Counted from the stretch's first letter, positions 52,250 to 62,649 are shown. The stretch is DNA of 64,000 bases from Heligmosomoides polygyrus polygyrus (GCA_947396885.1 OX377201.1:64330983-64394982), one strand, 5' to 3'. Program-made: numbers and translations. Notes: generated by a model not told the origin, from the sequence alone.

Positions 52250-52486
52250 AGTCACCAGACAAGAAAAAGCCGGAATGGGGGTCTTAGGCACCGCCTACTC
52301 AGGTCAGCGGTGCCACCCAGCATGCGCTGGCCATCGGGGCCGACGCGCTGCTACACATGACCTGCGGTGTCGCACCGCGTCGTCCCGACTAGCAGAACAG
52401 TCGTAGAAATTCAAAACAACACTTTTGCCTCCGGTATACTCCGGCAAAAACTCCGTTTTGTATTTCTACTCCAAGTACAACAACGG
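52250..52486. repeat. Composite patch made of block Y (174 bp) fused to block X (65 bp)
   Basis: 52250-52423 is identical to 55576-55749, and 52422-52486 is identical to 51605-51669; the two blocks overlap by the bases CT. No transposon ends border it. Confidence 0.95.
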
Positions 52487-52489
52487 AAC

Positions 52490-53340
52490 AATTAAAGCGC
52501 GAGGGGTTGTAGGCTAGAGAAGCCAAGGTCGTCAGAGTGAGAATGCGTACCTGAACGCATATGAGCTGCCACCATGTGTAACGCATCCGGAAATGTTTGT
52601 TCCTCCACACAATGTAACAACTTTTAGTCGCAGCTATACTTCCCAAGTCATGTGCTTGTTCGAGAAAAGGTTCTTGCCCGCAGTACTTTCTTCTCAGGAG
52701 CCCAGAGTGCTCCTGCTTTGCCGTTAGGACACTACAGAGGTGAGGAATCATGATGGTAATGGATTGTAAATCCGATGGAAACCGGTAGAAGCCCGTTTCT
52801 GTGAAAGCGAGTCGAAACCCATTTTCGCTACGACACTTTATTCAAGACTAACCATTAGAGTGTTATTGGACTAACCAACAATCGACTTTGAGCGGCGCAT
52901 AACAGGCGCTTTTCGGCCATAGCTGAAGCTAAGCTCTTCAACGGAACGAACCCAGAATGAATCCTCTTCGTGAGACCCCAGTGTGCCTTTTCTGCCGCAG
53001 ATCGCCTTTGTGTCATTACTCCGCCATGCTAACCATTTCACCACTTGGAAGCTATGTGTTACTCAGGAAAGGAAGTAACCTATAGAACAAGATCCATAAC
53101 TATTTAGTTCTGCCTTCAGAAGGCATTCCTCTTTTGTCGGCGCATGAATTCTTAGGAAGCAAAAGGTGTTTCATTGTGACTATACTTTTGCCATTTATTC
53201 TTTGTTCTTACAAGTGAAATTCCTCCCCACATAATAGCGTGAAACTCTCCCTTCGAGCTATGTGATTCAATCTTCAGAACATCATGGGTTGGAAAATGTT
53301 GTACGGATCCTTCCCGAGATGTGATCTAGCTATCATTCGG
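52490..53340. other. Unassigned intergenic
   Basis: No ORF or repeat that I can assign. Confidence 0.35.
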
Positions 53341-53344
53341 TGTA

Positions 53345-54620
53345 ACCTCGCATGTACAGAGGTTCAGGGACCTCTGCCGAGGAAGCCGGCGTATTCGAAT
53401 CTGCTCGAATAAATATACTTCGCAACCGTGTGCGTCTTCTCCAGAGCGTAATAAACTGGACCATTCGTACTTCTGATCTACGTGATCAGACTCACTCATC
53501 CGTATCAAAAACCAGGCAAACTGGCTATATGAGCCGGCTTTGAATTCTACTCCTACTACCAAAGCTCTGACATATTTCACATTCATGTGTGGATCCATCT
53601 TTTGTCAACTAAAAGTTAGACACCACTGAGTGTTAGGCCAACAATAACCCTATCTAAATCATGAACAGCGAATCATTTGGATCGAGATCCAAGAACCACG
53701 GCTGTGGAATACAATTTCTTCGAGATCTGCTCGAGGAGCCTTAACAAACGCCTCGCATCAGTGTTGGACACCCCTGAGTGTTAGACAAGGAACACCCCAG
53801 TTCTTGAACATAGTCAATTTTTCATCTGGAACGAGATCCAGGCACCTCGGCTGTAGAAGCCAACGTCATTTAGACCAAGAACACTCTAGTTCTGGAACAT
53901 AATCAAATGATCATCTGGAGCGAGATCCAGGCACCTCGGCTGTACAAGCCAACTTCGTTTAAACCAAGAACACTGCAGTTCTGGAACGTAATCAAATGAT
54001 CATCTGGAGCGAGATCCAGGCACCTCGGCTGTAGAAGCCAACTTCATTTAGACCAAGAACACTGTAGTTCTGGAACATAATCGAATGATCATCTGGAGCG
54101 AGATCCAGGCATTCCGGCCGCAGCAGCCAAATTCTTCGAGATCTGCTCGACTACCTCTATTAAACATGGTGGGATCTAGTCGAACCAATGTGCGCTTTTT
54201 ATTTTGATGTACGAATCTTCTGCATAACTTAGTAAACTGGGATATTCACGTTCCCGATCTCGAAAAGATGAACACTACTGAGTGTTGGACCAACAATACC
54301 CATTTCTGAAGCATAAACCACCGATCATCTGCATCGAGATCCAGGATTCTCTGGTCGCGCAGCACTAACAAAAATCTCGCACCAGTATACGGATTCGTTG
54401 TAAGCCACTAAAGACTGGTCCAGTCACCTAGACATAAAAACCAACCTTTTCGAATCTGCTGAAAAGCACAAATATCTCGCACCAGTGTGCGGATTCGCTT
54501 TAAGCCAGTTAAGGCTGGACTAGGTACCTCTACTGTGAAAACCATCTTCTTCAAGGTCTGCTTGAATAGCCCTAATAAATATCTCGCACCAGTGTGCGGA
54601 TCCGCTGTAGGGTGGGCCAT
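53345..54620. repeat. Minisatellite with diverged flanking modules
   Basis: The core at about 53790-54140 has four units of about 88 bp built around TCTGGAACATAATCAAATG, ATCATCTGGAGCGAGATCCA and GGCACCTCGGCTGTAGAAGC. Outside it, related modules alternate with others sharing CTCGCACCAGTGTGCGGAT and TTCGA(G)ATCTGCTCGA (53390, 53720, 54130, 54370-54600). No open frame runs through the array. Confidence 0.85.
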
Positions 54621-55570
54621 TGAAAAGGTACTCTGTCACGTATTCGTATTTGTTGATCGGCAACTGTTTGACCTTATGAATCCTTCTTGCATAGTTTTGC
54701 GACACGCCAGTCATTTTCATTTCCAACCGTGAGCATTTTTGCTGGCCCTATCATGTATGGAAAATCTGAACGTCCCATAGTTAAACCTAGTCATGAACTC
54801 GAAACTACATCTTCTCCTTGCCAAGGTGCTTAATTAACTAACTGAAGCAACGTAGTGGCTGTCTTCCTCTAAAGGGTGAGGTGAGAAGTCATATCGCCTC
54901 AGAAGACAAGAAATATTGCCTTCTCCATGTGGTATTAATGTAATAAATGGTGCACTTTCATGGCTAGATTGTAGTGCCCATGCATTGGCAGTACTTACTT
55001 TACCTCACATCTAATTCAAAAGTATGTGAGCAACTAATTGCAACACCGCCTCCAAATCTTTCTATCCGGAGAGAAATGAACTCTCTGTCCCTCTTGAACA
55101 ACTACATTTCAGCAGTTCTGTGGTAGAACCTCAGTTCCTCTTGACTTTTGAACATTTTTGCAATCGAGCTGCAGTAATAAACCGTAGGGAGTTGCCACTC
55201 TCCGTCCTAGTGCAGAAGTTGCACACAACGAACAACTGGGATGGCGAAATCGTGACAGTGATTTGTATTGCGAAACGGCAAGTGCATCAGCATCCTCTAC
55301 TAACAGGAAACTTACGAAACTCCTCCACCTGGGTCCTCTTGTTAATAATCCTACCATAAATCTTTGATAAAGTAGTCACATATTTCTCTCGACCTGAGTC
55401 TTCACGGAGGACGCGGAAAGAAACGAAACAGGAAGGAAAGAGAAAAGCCAATCGGATTGGAGAGTCAGGATCGCCAATCAGGATAACGACTTTAAGAGAC
55501 GGGTTCGGTTACGAGCGACTCTCGATATAGCGCATCGCGCTCAAGCTCATTCGTTAAGGTGACATAACAA
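54620..55570. other. Unassigned intergenic
   Basis: No recognised feature. The part from 55380 leads into block Y and the gag relic and may be untranslated or LTR sequence of that element. Confidence 0.3.
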
Positions 55571-55575
55571 CAACC

Positions 55576-55749
55576 AGTCACCAGACAAGAAAAAGCCGGA
55601 ATGGGGGTCTTAGGCACCGCCTACTCAGGTCAGCGGTGCCACCCAGCATGCGCTGGCCATCGGGGCCGACGCGCTGCTACACATGACCTGCGGTGTCGCA
55701 CCGCGTCGTCCCGACTAGCAGAACAGTCGTAGAAATTCAAAACAACACT
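55576..55749. repeat. Block Y, copy 2, next to the gag relic
   Basis: 174 bases identical to 52250-52423. On the - strand it continues from the zinc-knuckle frame, so this is likely the original context. Confidence 0.9.
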
Positions 55750-56600
55750 ACTGCTTTCCAGGTACTCTGCACTCTCTCGCGAGGTGACCAAATCGGCCAC
55801 AGTTATAGCACATATCGCTTCCCACACTGCTGCTGTGATCTGTAACCTGGATGGGCACACGATTGCCTTCCCTGAATCCGAGTAGCGTGTGCCCAGGATG
55901 CACCTCTGTATCGAAAGAGCTTATTTTTAAGGAATGATTCATTGAAATGGGATTTCCAAGTGGTAGCTCTGTCACTGACGGGTTTCTTCGCCTCCATCTT
56001 CTGCGTTCGAATTAAGTCCGCTAGAATAGGGTTAGAGACATAGAGGCTTTCCGCTCTTGTGCGCTGATCGTAGAGCCCGAATACCTCTGGCTCCTTACCA
56101 ACGATCACTAAGAGCTCGTTCCATTCAACTAGCATCGTTATTGCCCTGCTTAGAGAATCCTTGGAACTATGCACAGGCATTGCTTCCGAAACAAATGCCA
56201 GAATATTGAGCACATTGTATGAACGCAAACTGACGGCCTAGTCCCGTATTCGTAAACAACAGCTTCGATAAGCTCATATCTGTGTTGGTAGCCACAGCCA
56301 CTGGACCTGCGATCCTTCCAACTTCAGCAATCAGATCCCTCGTCTGTTCGAATCATCGGGCATACTTCGTCGTCTGCTTCTGGCATGAGAGCAATGTCAG
56401 CATTAGCATCTATCGTTGTCACCTATTAGAGTAATAGTGGCTCCAACCACTCTCGAGCTGCCGAAATAGCCGGAATGGGGACCACTGCTTAGTGTACCCA
56501 CCTTTTCGGCGGGTTTCTCCCTGAGGACGCTCTTTCTGGCGAAATTTAAAAAAAACCATATTCGGCAGAAGTTTGGGGCTTCATCGATAACCGACAAGAT
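55750..56600 (-). mobile_element. LTR-retrotransposon-like gag relic with a CCHC zinc knuckle
   Basis: The - strand frame ending near 55748 contains MCYNCGRFGHLARECRVPG, a C-x2-C-x4-H-x4-C knuckle typical of retrotransposon Gag nucleocapsid. Upstream frames (56228-55803) have LVEWNELLVIVGKEPEVF and ADLIRTQKMEAKKPV but are separated by shifts and stops. No protease, RT or flanking LTR pair was found. A cellular zinc-knuckle protein relic is the alternative. Confidence 0.55.
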
Positions 56601-56990
56601 GCGCGAAGCTCGCTTACGATGGACACCCGTTCCGGTTGTTCACCAAACACACGACAATTCAAACATTATTCTCCTATAGCTGAATTTCAACAGTCATAAG
56701 CATATCAAACATTAAGAATGACAAATACCGAGGATTAATTGTAAAAGCATATCAAGTAGAAGAATGATAAACACCGAGGATTAATTGTACCAGAACACGA
56801 GTGAACACAGGTAGACTAGTCAAAATGTACATAATGCACGATGGCAGTAAACATTTCTGCTGAATGGCAAAACACTCCCTGCACAGTAGAATTATGGGGA
56901 CGTTATGAGGTATTAGGCCAAGGTAAGCAAATCGCCGACACTGCTGAAAGACAAGGAAACTATAAAAACAAGGCGGAGATGTTACTTATG

Positions 56991-57200
56991 TCAAAAAGTG
57001 TCGTCAGCATTCTCGCTGAGTATTCGGAGGGCGGTTCCGCCTGGCAGGTTTCCCACCTTCTCACCAAGCCGAAATAGCTCCGTTTGAAGAGCGTCAGTTA
57101 TGTACTTCCTCCTCTTTAGCAAACTCCAGTCCTTCTTCATAGAGATCTCTTCTAGGATCGCTTTCGAATCAAATGGTTCGCCAATGTGCACGTCTACTTT
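56991..57200 (-). CDS. acl-3: Tafazzin homologue, last exon
   Basis: After the acceptor CAGTTGTTTAG the frame reads KVDVHIGEPFDSKAILEEIS, then KRRKYITDALQTELFRLGEK, stopping at 56991. It matches the tafazzin C-terminus (ITV-IGKPF..LPVLE.L, +.R+ALTDFIQEEF..L). Tafazzin is the mitochondrial phospholipid-lysophospholipid transacylase that remodels cardiolipin. 69 codons plus stop, no lesion. The gene symbol follows the C. elegans tafazzin as I recall it. An antisense ORF at 56841-57077 is a shadow. Confidence 0.88.
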   Translation of the reverse strand, partial: KVDVHIGEPFDSKAILEEISMKKDWSLLKRRKYITDALQTELFRLGEKVGNLPGGTALRILSENADDTF

Positions 57201-57257
57201 CTAAACAACTGAGTTGTTGCTAAGTAGTCGCAAAGAAAGAACTGTAACCGAACTCAC
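57201..57257 (-). other. Tafazzin short intron (57 bp)
   Basis: Donor TAT|GTGAGTTCGG and acceptor GTTGTTTAG on the - strand. Removal keeps frame from RFGY to KVDV. The size is typical of small nematode introns. Confidence 0.8.
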
Positions 57258-57383
57258 ATATCCAAATCGCGGATAGTACGGCGGATGCGGCGGCCACACG
57301 CTAGCCATGTTGGTACACCAAATAGGTAGAATTATTGGAGGGCTTAGTGAATCCTCGATCAGTCGTCCAACGCCCCATTTAAA
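57258..57383 (-). CDS. acl-3: Tafazzin homologue, penultimate exon
   Basis: Reads RFKWGVGRLIEDS, PPIILPIWCTNM and WPPHPPYYPRFGY, matching the family's (L)RFKWG(I/V)GRLI.....PIILP.WH.GM......PPY.PR.G. Note Cys-Thr-Asn where the family usually has His-(V)-Gly after W. The 5' boundary is uncertain: LR precedes RFKWG in frame, but the nearest acceptor is the atypical GTTGTTTAAG at 57384. The upstream FPEG-containing exon and the acyltransferase HxxxxD exon were not found to 64000. Confidence 0.85.
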
Positions 57384-57703
57384 TCTTAAACAACACCGAA
57401 TAGTTAGTAGTTTCTTGTAGCTTCTAGGGATAGATCTCTCTAGTCCTTTATCACCAATAAACGAATAAGTGGTAATTCAGATATTAAGGGCAAATAGCGT
57501 CCTTCGAAAATGTTAGACTGCTAATCGCTCTTAATCCTCCTCTCAATCAAAGTTCTCCGGAACAGCCACAATCACAGCGGCTACTTTGTAGCTCTCAAGA
57601 TACCGAGTTTTTGATTTTTGGACCTCCATCTTTCCGCTCCGACAGCTCCTCGTTTATATTTTCATCAAGCCAAGGTTACTGTAATGTGACGACTTCAGCC
57701 TAA

Positions 57704-57837
57704 GGGGTCGTTTAGTGTGCATGCGACGCGCGACGCGATGCATGTCTAGTGGCCAAATTGATCGAGCGACGTGATTGATCAATTCCGCCACTACACATGG
57801 CATCGCGTCGCGTGTCGCGCGCACAATAAACGACCCC
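57704..57837. mobile_element. Palindromic MITE, family Q, with TAA duplication
   Basis: 134 bp, GGGGTCGTTTAGTGTGCATG to GCACAATAAACGACCCC, almost self-complementary throughout (CGACGCGATGCATG against CATGGCATCGCGTCG). TAA at 57701-57703 and 57838-57840. Confidence 0.85.
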
Positions 57838-57840
57838 TAA

Positions 57841-58500
57841 GCCAAATGTCGGATTTTCCGTCGCCACATAATATCGAAGGATGACATGCAGCTTCAAAGC
57901 AGCAGGAGCCAAGTGGTAGCGAATGAGAGCAAAAGAAAGCACCATTTCTCTTGTCCAATTTCAAATAGAATGATTTCAAATGAATATAAATAAAACCTGG
58001 GGCCGAATTCATCAAAGTTACTGCAGTAACTTTAACGGAGAATTGTAAGCGAAAAGCTCAGATAACGCGGCTTATCAAACGATATGGTGAGCGATAAGCC
58101 GCGTTATCTCAGCTTTTCGCTTACAATTCTCCGTTAAAGTTACTGCAGCAACTTTGATGAATCCGGCCCCAGGAAGGAAGCCACAGACGCGATACGCCGA
58201 GCTACCCGGTATGAATCGGCGCCATGAAACACAAACGTGTCAGTGTCGACAAGTAGACACCTGCATGGACGACGACGTTAAAAAAAGGGTTCGAGAGCAG
58301 CAGTTGCCTTACCGCGTATTCGAAGATACTGCCGATTACTGGCGGAAACAACAAGAAGCGAATAAAGCTGCAAAGAGGAGCACCAATCTGGAGGTGTCGA
58401 CGATGAGCTCGAGTTGCCAGACGCACAACGATGCCTGCACCGCCACGTTTATGGCGTTATTGCCGTACCGAGGATGACTAAACGTTCTTTGACATCAGCG
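57841..58500 (+). mobile_element. Decayed RTE-1-like remnant interrupted by MITE e
   Basis: The part before the MITE has AAGTGGTAGCGAATGAGAGC (WWRMRE... in the intact family). The part after has DDDVKKRVREQQLPYRVFED and TADYWRKQQEANKAAKRS, parallel to DDV..KVREKK.LYHAFL.DKTAD.WR.YQEAKKAAKK. Old and frame-shifted. Confidence 0.65.
58000..58169. mobile_element. Near-perfect palindromic MITE, family P, copy e
   Basis: 170 bp. The two halves (GGGCCGAATTCATCAAAGTT.. and its complement) are almost exact reverse complements through GCTCAGATAACGCGGCTTAT. The flanking triplets are CTG and CAG. The youngest-looking member of the family by arm identity. Confidence 0.9.
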
Positions 58501-58703
58501 ATGAGAAATTGAGGTCGGAAATCTGGTCCTCTGCTCTGACAAGGGAAGAATCTGAAGCGTATGCTTGAACGGGGAGACCGAGTCACATAGGAAGGATCCC
58601 CACCTCTCTATTGGTATAAAAATGTGTATCTTTTTGACAAGTTGTTAAACCCAAGCAGTAGGGTCCTTGAAGTCACAATGGAATCGGCGCCTCACGAGTT
58701 CTT

Positions 58704-60687
58704 ACAAGAAAAGGTTCCCAACTCAAGGTGAGCTTTTGCGACGCTATTTTGACAGGATGTAGGCCGTGTGAGAGCAGTCCAGAATTGCAGTTAGTTTTTG
58801 CTGAATGCTTTTTTAAAGACCTAATGCTATTTCGACAGGATGTAAGGCCAATATTTGAAAAAGAGGTGTGAAAACGTGTGCGCAACACTCATCAACACCT
58901 ATGACACCACAGAGGTGTGCCTTGGTGGCGCAGTCGGTAGGGGTGCCGCCTCATAGGCGCACACCGGCGGGGCCTTGAATTGGAGTCCGCGTACTGCCAA
59001 TACCTTTGCACATACTACAGGGTGCGCCAAAATTATGGCGACAGCACATGCGCAAACAATTTGACCTTTTATTCGGAGCGTCTGCTTTTTTTCGTGCTCT
59101 TATTGTTTTTATTGAGTCAATTAGCTTATGCCTATCTCAGTCAAACAGAACAATAAGTCGTTTTCCAAGATAGTGAAGCGTTCGTGCCACCATTCTTAAA
59201 TCATTGAGCTTTACCGTCAAGGCTTCTCGACACGCTACATTCACCACCGTCTTGGAGTTCATCAAAGTATTATGAATAGGTCCATCAGACGCTAAGAAGA
59301 CCTAGGAACTGAGGATGATAGATTTGGACGGGAAAGACACGTATCTGTGACAACTACGGACAACATGAGGAAGGTAAATGAATGGATTCGGAGGGAGCCG
59401 GCGCGCTCGGTCCGCCGGTTGTCGGGAAAAATGGAGATCATGGACACGTCGTTGAGAAGAATCTTCCGTAAACTGAGACTTAAGGCCTACAAGAAGACCC
59501 ATGTGCACCCTCCTGGACCTTCCAACAAGAAGGAGTTCCAGCTCACAGAGCAAGAATGCTGCAAGACTGGTGCAAAGGCAACTTTCCGCAATTCATCAGC
59601 TTCCACGAGCGGCCAGCTAACTCTCCGGATCTGAATCCCATGGATTATACGGTATGGCCATCTCTGGAAGCCAAAGCCTGCGGGAAACCTCACCGCCACG
59701 TGGATCCTTTGAAGGAAGGCGTGGGATGAGCTCAACGCGCCTTACTTGCGTGCCGACGTCGATGCCTTCCCGAAGCGCCTCAAAGTCTGTATCGACGCCG
59801 ATGGAGGTACCTTCGAATCTCAATGTTGCGCATAGTTTACAATAGACTGATAAACATAATCGCATCGTTGGTTTTTCGAAAGTACCGCATTTTCTCTCTC
59901 GGCGAATTGAATACCTTGTCGCCATAATTTTGGCGCACCTTGTATTTTGTTATTACGCTTTCTCACGATCACAGAAGTCAATTTTAAACTATCAATGCTT
60001 GCAACAACAAAGGTTGTCTCTTTTGCGCGTTCATATGAGCTCGTTTTTCAACGATGCGTATCTGCACCATATAGTTTCTCTGGAAATGGAAGGTGTTATT
60101 GCTCTTCCCTTTTAATCAACAGCTATGGTACAAGGCTACAAAACAAATAAAACTCAAATGTGTGTCACACCAGCAGCATCTTACGGAAGCCAGTGAGGGA
60201 CAAATTTCCCACTGGCAAGGCCACTGGCCACTTCTGCTTCGTACAACGCGTAATCCGTGGGTGTAGAGAAGGGTCCTGGGTGATCATCGATGTAACCATC
60301 TACCAACCACGAAAAAACTAGCACATATGAAGGCGCAAATAGGCAGCTTGGTTTGTCGTAAGCATTGCTGGTCTAAAACTGACCCCGTGATCATGGGAAA
60401 GCGTGATAACAACAAATTAATATGTGCAAAAATGTTGGCAGTATGTGGACTCGAACTCAATGGCCCGCAGGTGTGGTTCTATGAGGCGGGACTCCTATCG
60501 ACTGCTCCACCAAGGCACATCTCGTGAGGCTGACGAGTGTTGCGCACACGTTTTTTTCTTCTTTTTCAGGTCTTTAAACAAGCGTGCAGCAAAAACTAAC
60601 TGTAATTCTGGACTCCGCTCACGCGGCCCTACATCCTGTCAAAATAGCATCGCAAAAACTCGCCTTGAGTTGGGAACCTTTGCTTGT
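58704..60687. mobile_element. Foldback transposon, family F, copy 2, nested in family H
   Basis: Terminal inverted repeats ACAAGAAAAGGTTCCCAACTC and its near-complement (GAGTTGGGAACCTTTGCTTGT) end the element. The flanks GAGTTCTT and GAGGTCTCTT suggest an 8-10 bp duplication with decay, compatible with a Mutator-like element but not decisive. Both arms hold the tRNA-Met-like module (58918-59000; 60435-60530 reversed). A mariner sits in the left arm. Confidence 0.75.
59018..59942 (+). mobile_element. Mariner/Tc1-type transposon, nested in family F
   Basis: 925 bp with inverted ends CAGGGTGCGCCAAAATTATG / CATAATTTTGGCGCACCTTG and TA on both sides (59016-59017, 59943-59944). The transposase frame has LYRQGFSTRYIHHRLGVHQS and WIRREPARSVRRLSGKM, the N-terminal helix-turn-helix pair, then NSPDLNPMDYTVWPSLEAKA near 59620, which holds the third catalytic Asp context of mariner (PDLNPMDY). 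The first catalytic Asp region is deleted, so the copy is shorter than a full ~1.3 kb element and inactive. Confidence 0.85.
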
Positions 60688-61027
60688 GAGGTCTCTTGTA
60701 CACCCGCGATGTCACTGTCGGCAAGCGCTCGGAGCGCAGTGGATAGCGAAGCTGCGTCATGAAAGGAAGGTCGAGGTTTTGGTTCTCCTGCGCTGCTGAA
60801 TTTTTGCATTTCAATTGACTGCTTGAGATTTGAAGGGTTCTGGCGTTTTTATCAGAGGTTTTTTGCGCAATTTTCAAGCTGCATTCTGTGGTATTCAGCG
60901 TATTGATGTACAAACCTTCAACACCAGTAATACACAGGTGCACGAAGTGCATCAAGTGCACGAAGCAGCACTGGTCACAATACGGACTGCGCATAAAAGC
61001 GTCGAAGTGCTGCAGTGAGTATCGAAC

Positions 61028-61312
61028 TTGTGGGTAGGGGAAGAAGAACGGATTTGCTACAATGACATGGCTGGTGTACCCAATCCTGCGCCATCCTCAG
61101 TGGAAAAACTGATTGCTTATGCCTGTTTCAAAGCTAATAATACGACGTCACATCGTGGTCTCTTTGAAAGCCCAAGCAGGATGATTTTTCACGATGACTT
61201 TGGTCCATGTAGGGAAGCAAACAGTGAGGAGCCTGTAGCCTTTATACGCTGTCTATATTGTGGAAAGTGCTTCTGTTTCATGCACTTTGGGCCTGTGCAT
61301 CACTGGTGTTGA
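61028..61312 (+). CDS. Cys/His-rich ORF tail in family H element (unassigned)
   Basis: The frame reads ICYNDMAGVPNPAPSSVEKL, FESPSRMIFHDDFGP and FIRCLYCGKCFCFMHFGPVH then HWC-stop. The other family H copy keeps FENPSRM (about 27632) and FIRCPYCAQCCFMHF (27698-27742), with its stop three codons from the same place, so the frame was once under protein-level constraint. The spacing C-x2-C-x2-C-x-C-x3-H is zinc-finger-like and recalls C-terminal Cys-rich domains of some transposases. No family assigned. Confidence 0.4.
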   Translation: MWVGEEERICYNDMAGVPNPAPSSVEKLIAYACFKANNTTSHRGLFESPSRMIFHDDFGPCREANSEEPVAFIRCLYCGKCFCFMHFGPVHHWC

Positions 61313-61576
61313 ACGTTTATACATCACAAGTGCTCCGACACGCCTAACGGCAAACAGTGAGGAGCCTTTAGCCCTTAGCCACATGCGCGCTTCGCGCGAC
61401 TTTGCAGCATCGCTGACCCATGGAAAGTAGATTTTGTAGAACACAAAATTCGCTAGCATCTAGGACCTGATGCGTACTTTATCGGCATCAAGCCGTTCAC
61501 CCCTTCAGTACCTTCGTCATAGATACTCTCTTCGGACCGGCCATTAATGTCATTGGTTTGTGCTGCACAGTACTTC
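61313..61576. other. Spacer, nothing recognised
   Basis: Contains a second copy of GCAAACAGTGAGGAGCC (61350; first at 61217), i.e. a short internal duplication of the family H sequence. Confidence 0.35.
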
Positions 61577-61980
61577 TTTCCCTCACAAGGAAAAGTTGCC
61601 AATATGGTGCGCTTTTGTGATGCCATTTTGGCATGTAGGGCCATGTGAGCGGAGTTCAGAACCACGGTTAGTTTTTGCTGAGCGCTTCTTTAAAGACCTG
61701 AAAAGGATGTCTGAAAACGTGCGTGCAACTATCATCAACACCTACGACACCCAACGAGATGTGCCTCGGTGGCGCAGCAGGTAGCACTGCCGCCTCATAA
61801 GGGCACACCGGCGGGCTTTCCAGTTCGAGTCCGAGTGCTGCAATTACTTTTGCACGTATCAGTTTGTTGTTATTACACTTCCTGTGATCGCAGGAGTCAA
61901 TTCTAAACCACCAATGCTTACAACAAACCAAGGCTCTCTATTTGAGCCTTCATATGTGCTAGTTTTTCAACTATGCATTA
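61577..61980 (+). mobile_element. Foldback transposon, family F, copy 3 (left arm only)
   Basis: Begins ACAAGGAAAAGTTGCCAA. Holds the clearest tRNA-Met-like module at 61759-61839: GCCTCGGTGGCGCAGCAGG (A box), CTCATAA at the anticodon position and AGTTCGAGTCC (B box). Ends near GCTAGTTTTTCAAC, where other copies continue. Confidence 0.7.
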
Positions 61981-61984
61981 TACA

Positions 61985-62110
61985 TTGGATTCGATCGAAA
62001 ATCTTCGGATAATTGGATGATTCGGATAATTGCGATTTTGCGGCCCCCGGATTTTTAGATGATTCGGATAACGGCAATTTTGAGGACCCCGGATTTCGGA
62101 TATCCGACTC
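61985..62110. repeat. GATTCGGATAA-type repeat
   Basis: Two ~55-bp units share GATGATTCGGATAA, CCCCGGATTT and AATTTT/GATTTTG. GGATAAC-rich relatives are at 23660-23740 and 25395-25450. Confidence 0.6.
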
Positions 62111-62645
62111 CTTAACGCAAGATGCAGTTTATCAGAACACTACCGTTCCTTAAGGAGGAACTCGTACTTTAACAACAACAACAGTGCACGTGTCGAAAGA
62201 CTCTCACTTCTCGTCAAGGAAGAAACGTCAAACAGCTGGATCATTCCAAACAGGGATGTGCGAGATTTCCGTTCCGTGTTCCTCACTCTTTTGATCCGGA
62301 AGACGGAACGGAAATGGTGACTCATCACCCACTGACTGTTTTGCCTTTATTCACCTCTTGATCTTAAACGAAAGGCTGAAGAAAGAGTTTAACTATGAGT
62401 TTATGATTGTGTTGCTTTCAAAACGGTGGTGCATCTTGACGTTGAAACAGTAACCAAATGGATTCTTTTTCTCTTCTTGAAACGATCTACTATCAAGTAG
62501 CGTAGTTCCAGAAAAGTTCCAGGAGTGTTTGAGTCAAGAATTAAATTCCTTATCCGGAGCACGTTTATCTTTTTCCCTAGTGATCTTAGGTCTGGCCTGG
62601 AGCACCAAATCTAAATGTGGGTGAAATCTAGATCAATGTTCTGTA
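62110..62645. other. Unassigned intergenic
   Basis: Contains CCGTTCCGTG/GACGGAACGGAA-type motifs at 62265-62312 related to those at 21120. No gene. Confidence 0.35.
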
Positions 62646-62649
62646 GGCA

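Larger units (their letters stand above)
58540..61312 (+). mobile_element. Family H foldback element, copy 2, 3'-truncated, carrying a nested element
   Basis: The 5' end CAAGGGAAGAATCTGAAG and the next ~165 bp match 26913-27080. The sequence resumes at 60688-60890 with the tRNA-like patch and continues to 61312. The right inverted end is not found. Between lies the family F element 58704-60687. Confidence 0.75.

Noticed and set aside
53345..54620. CRISPR array
   Set aside because: Units are about 88 bp, contiguous and diverged without spacers; the genome is eukaryotic.
56841..57077. 78-aa ORF on the + strand
   Set aside because: Antisense to the tafazzin last exon, which has clear homology.
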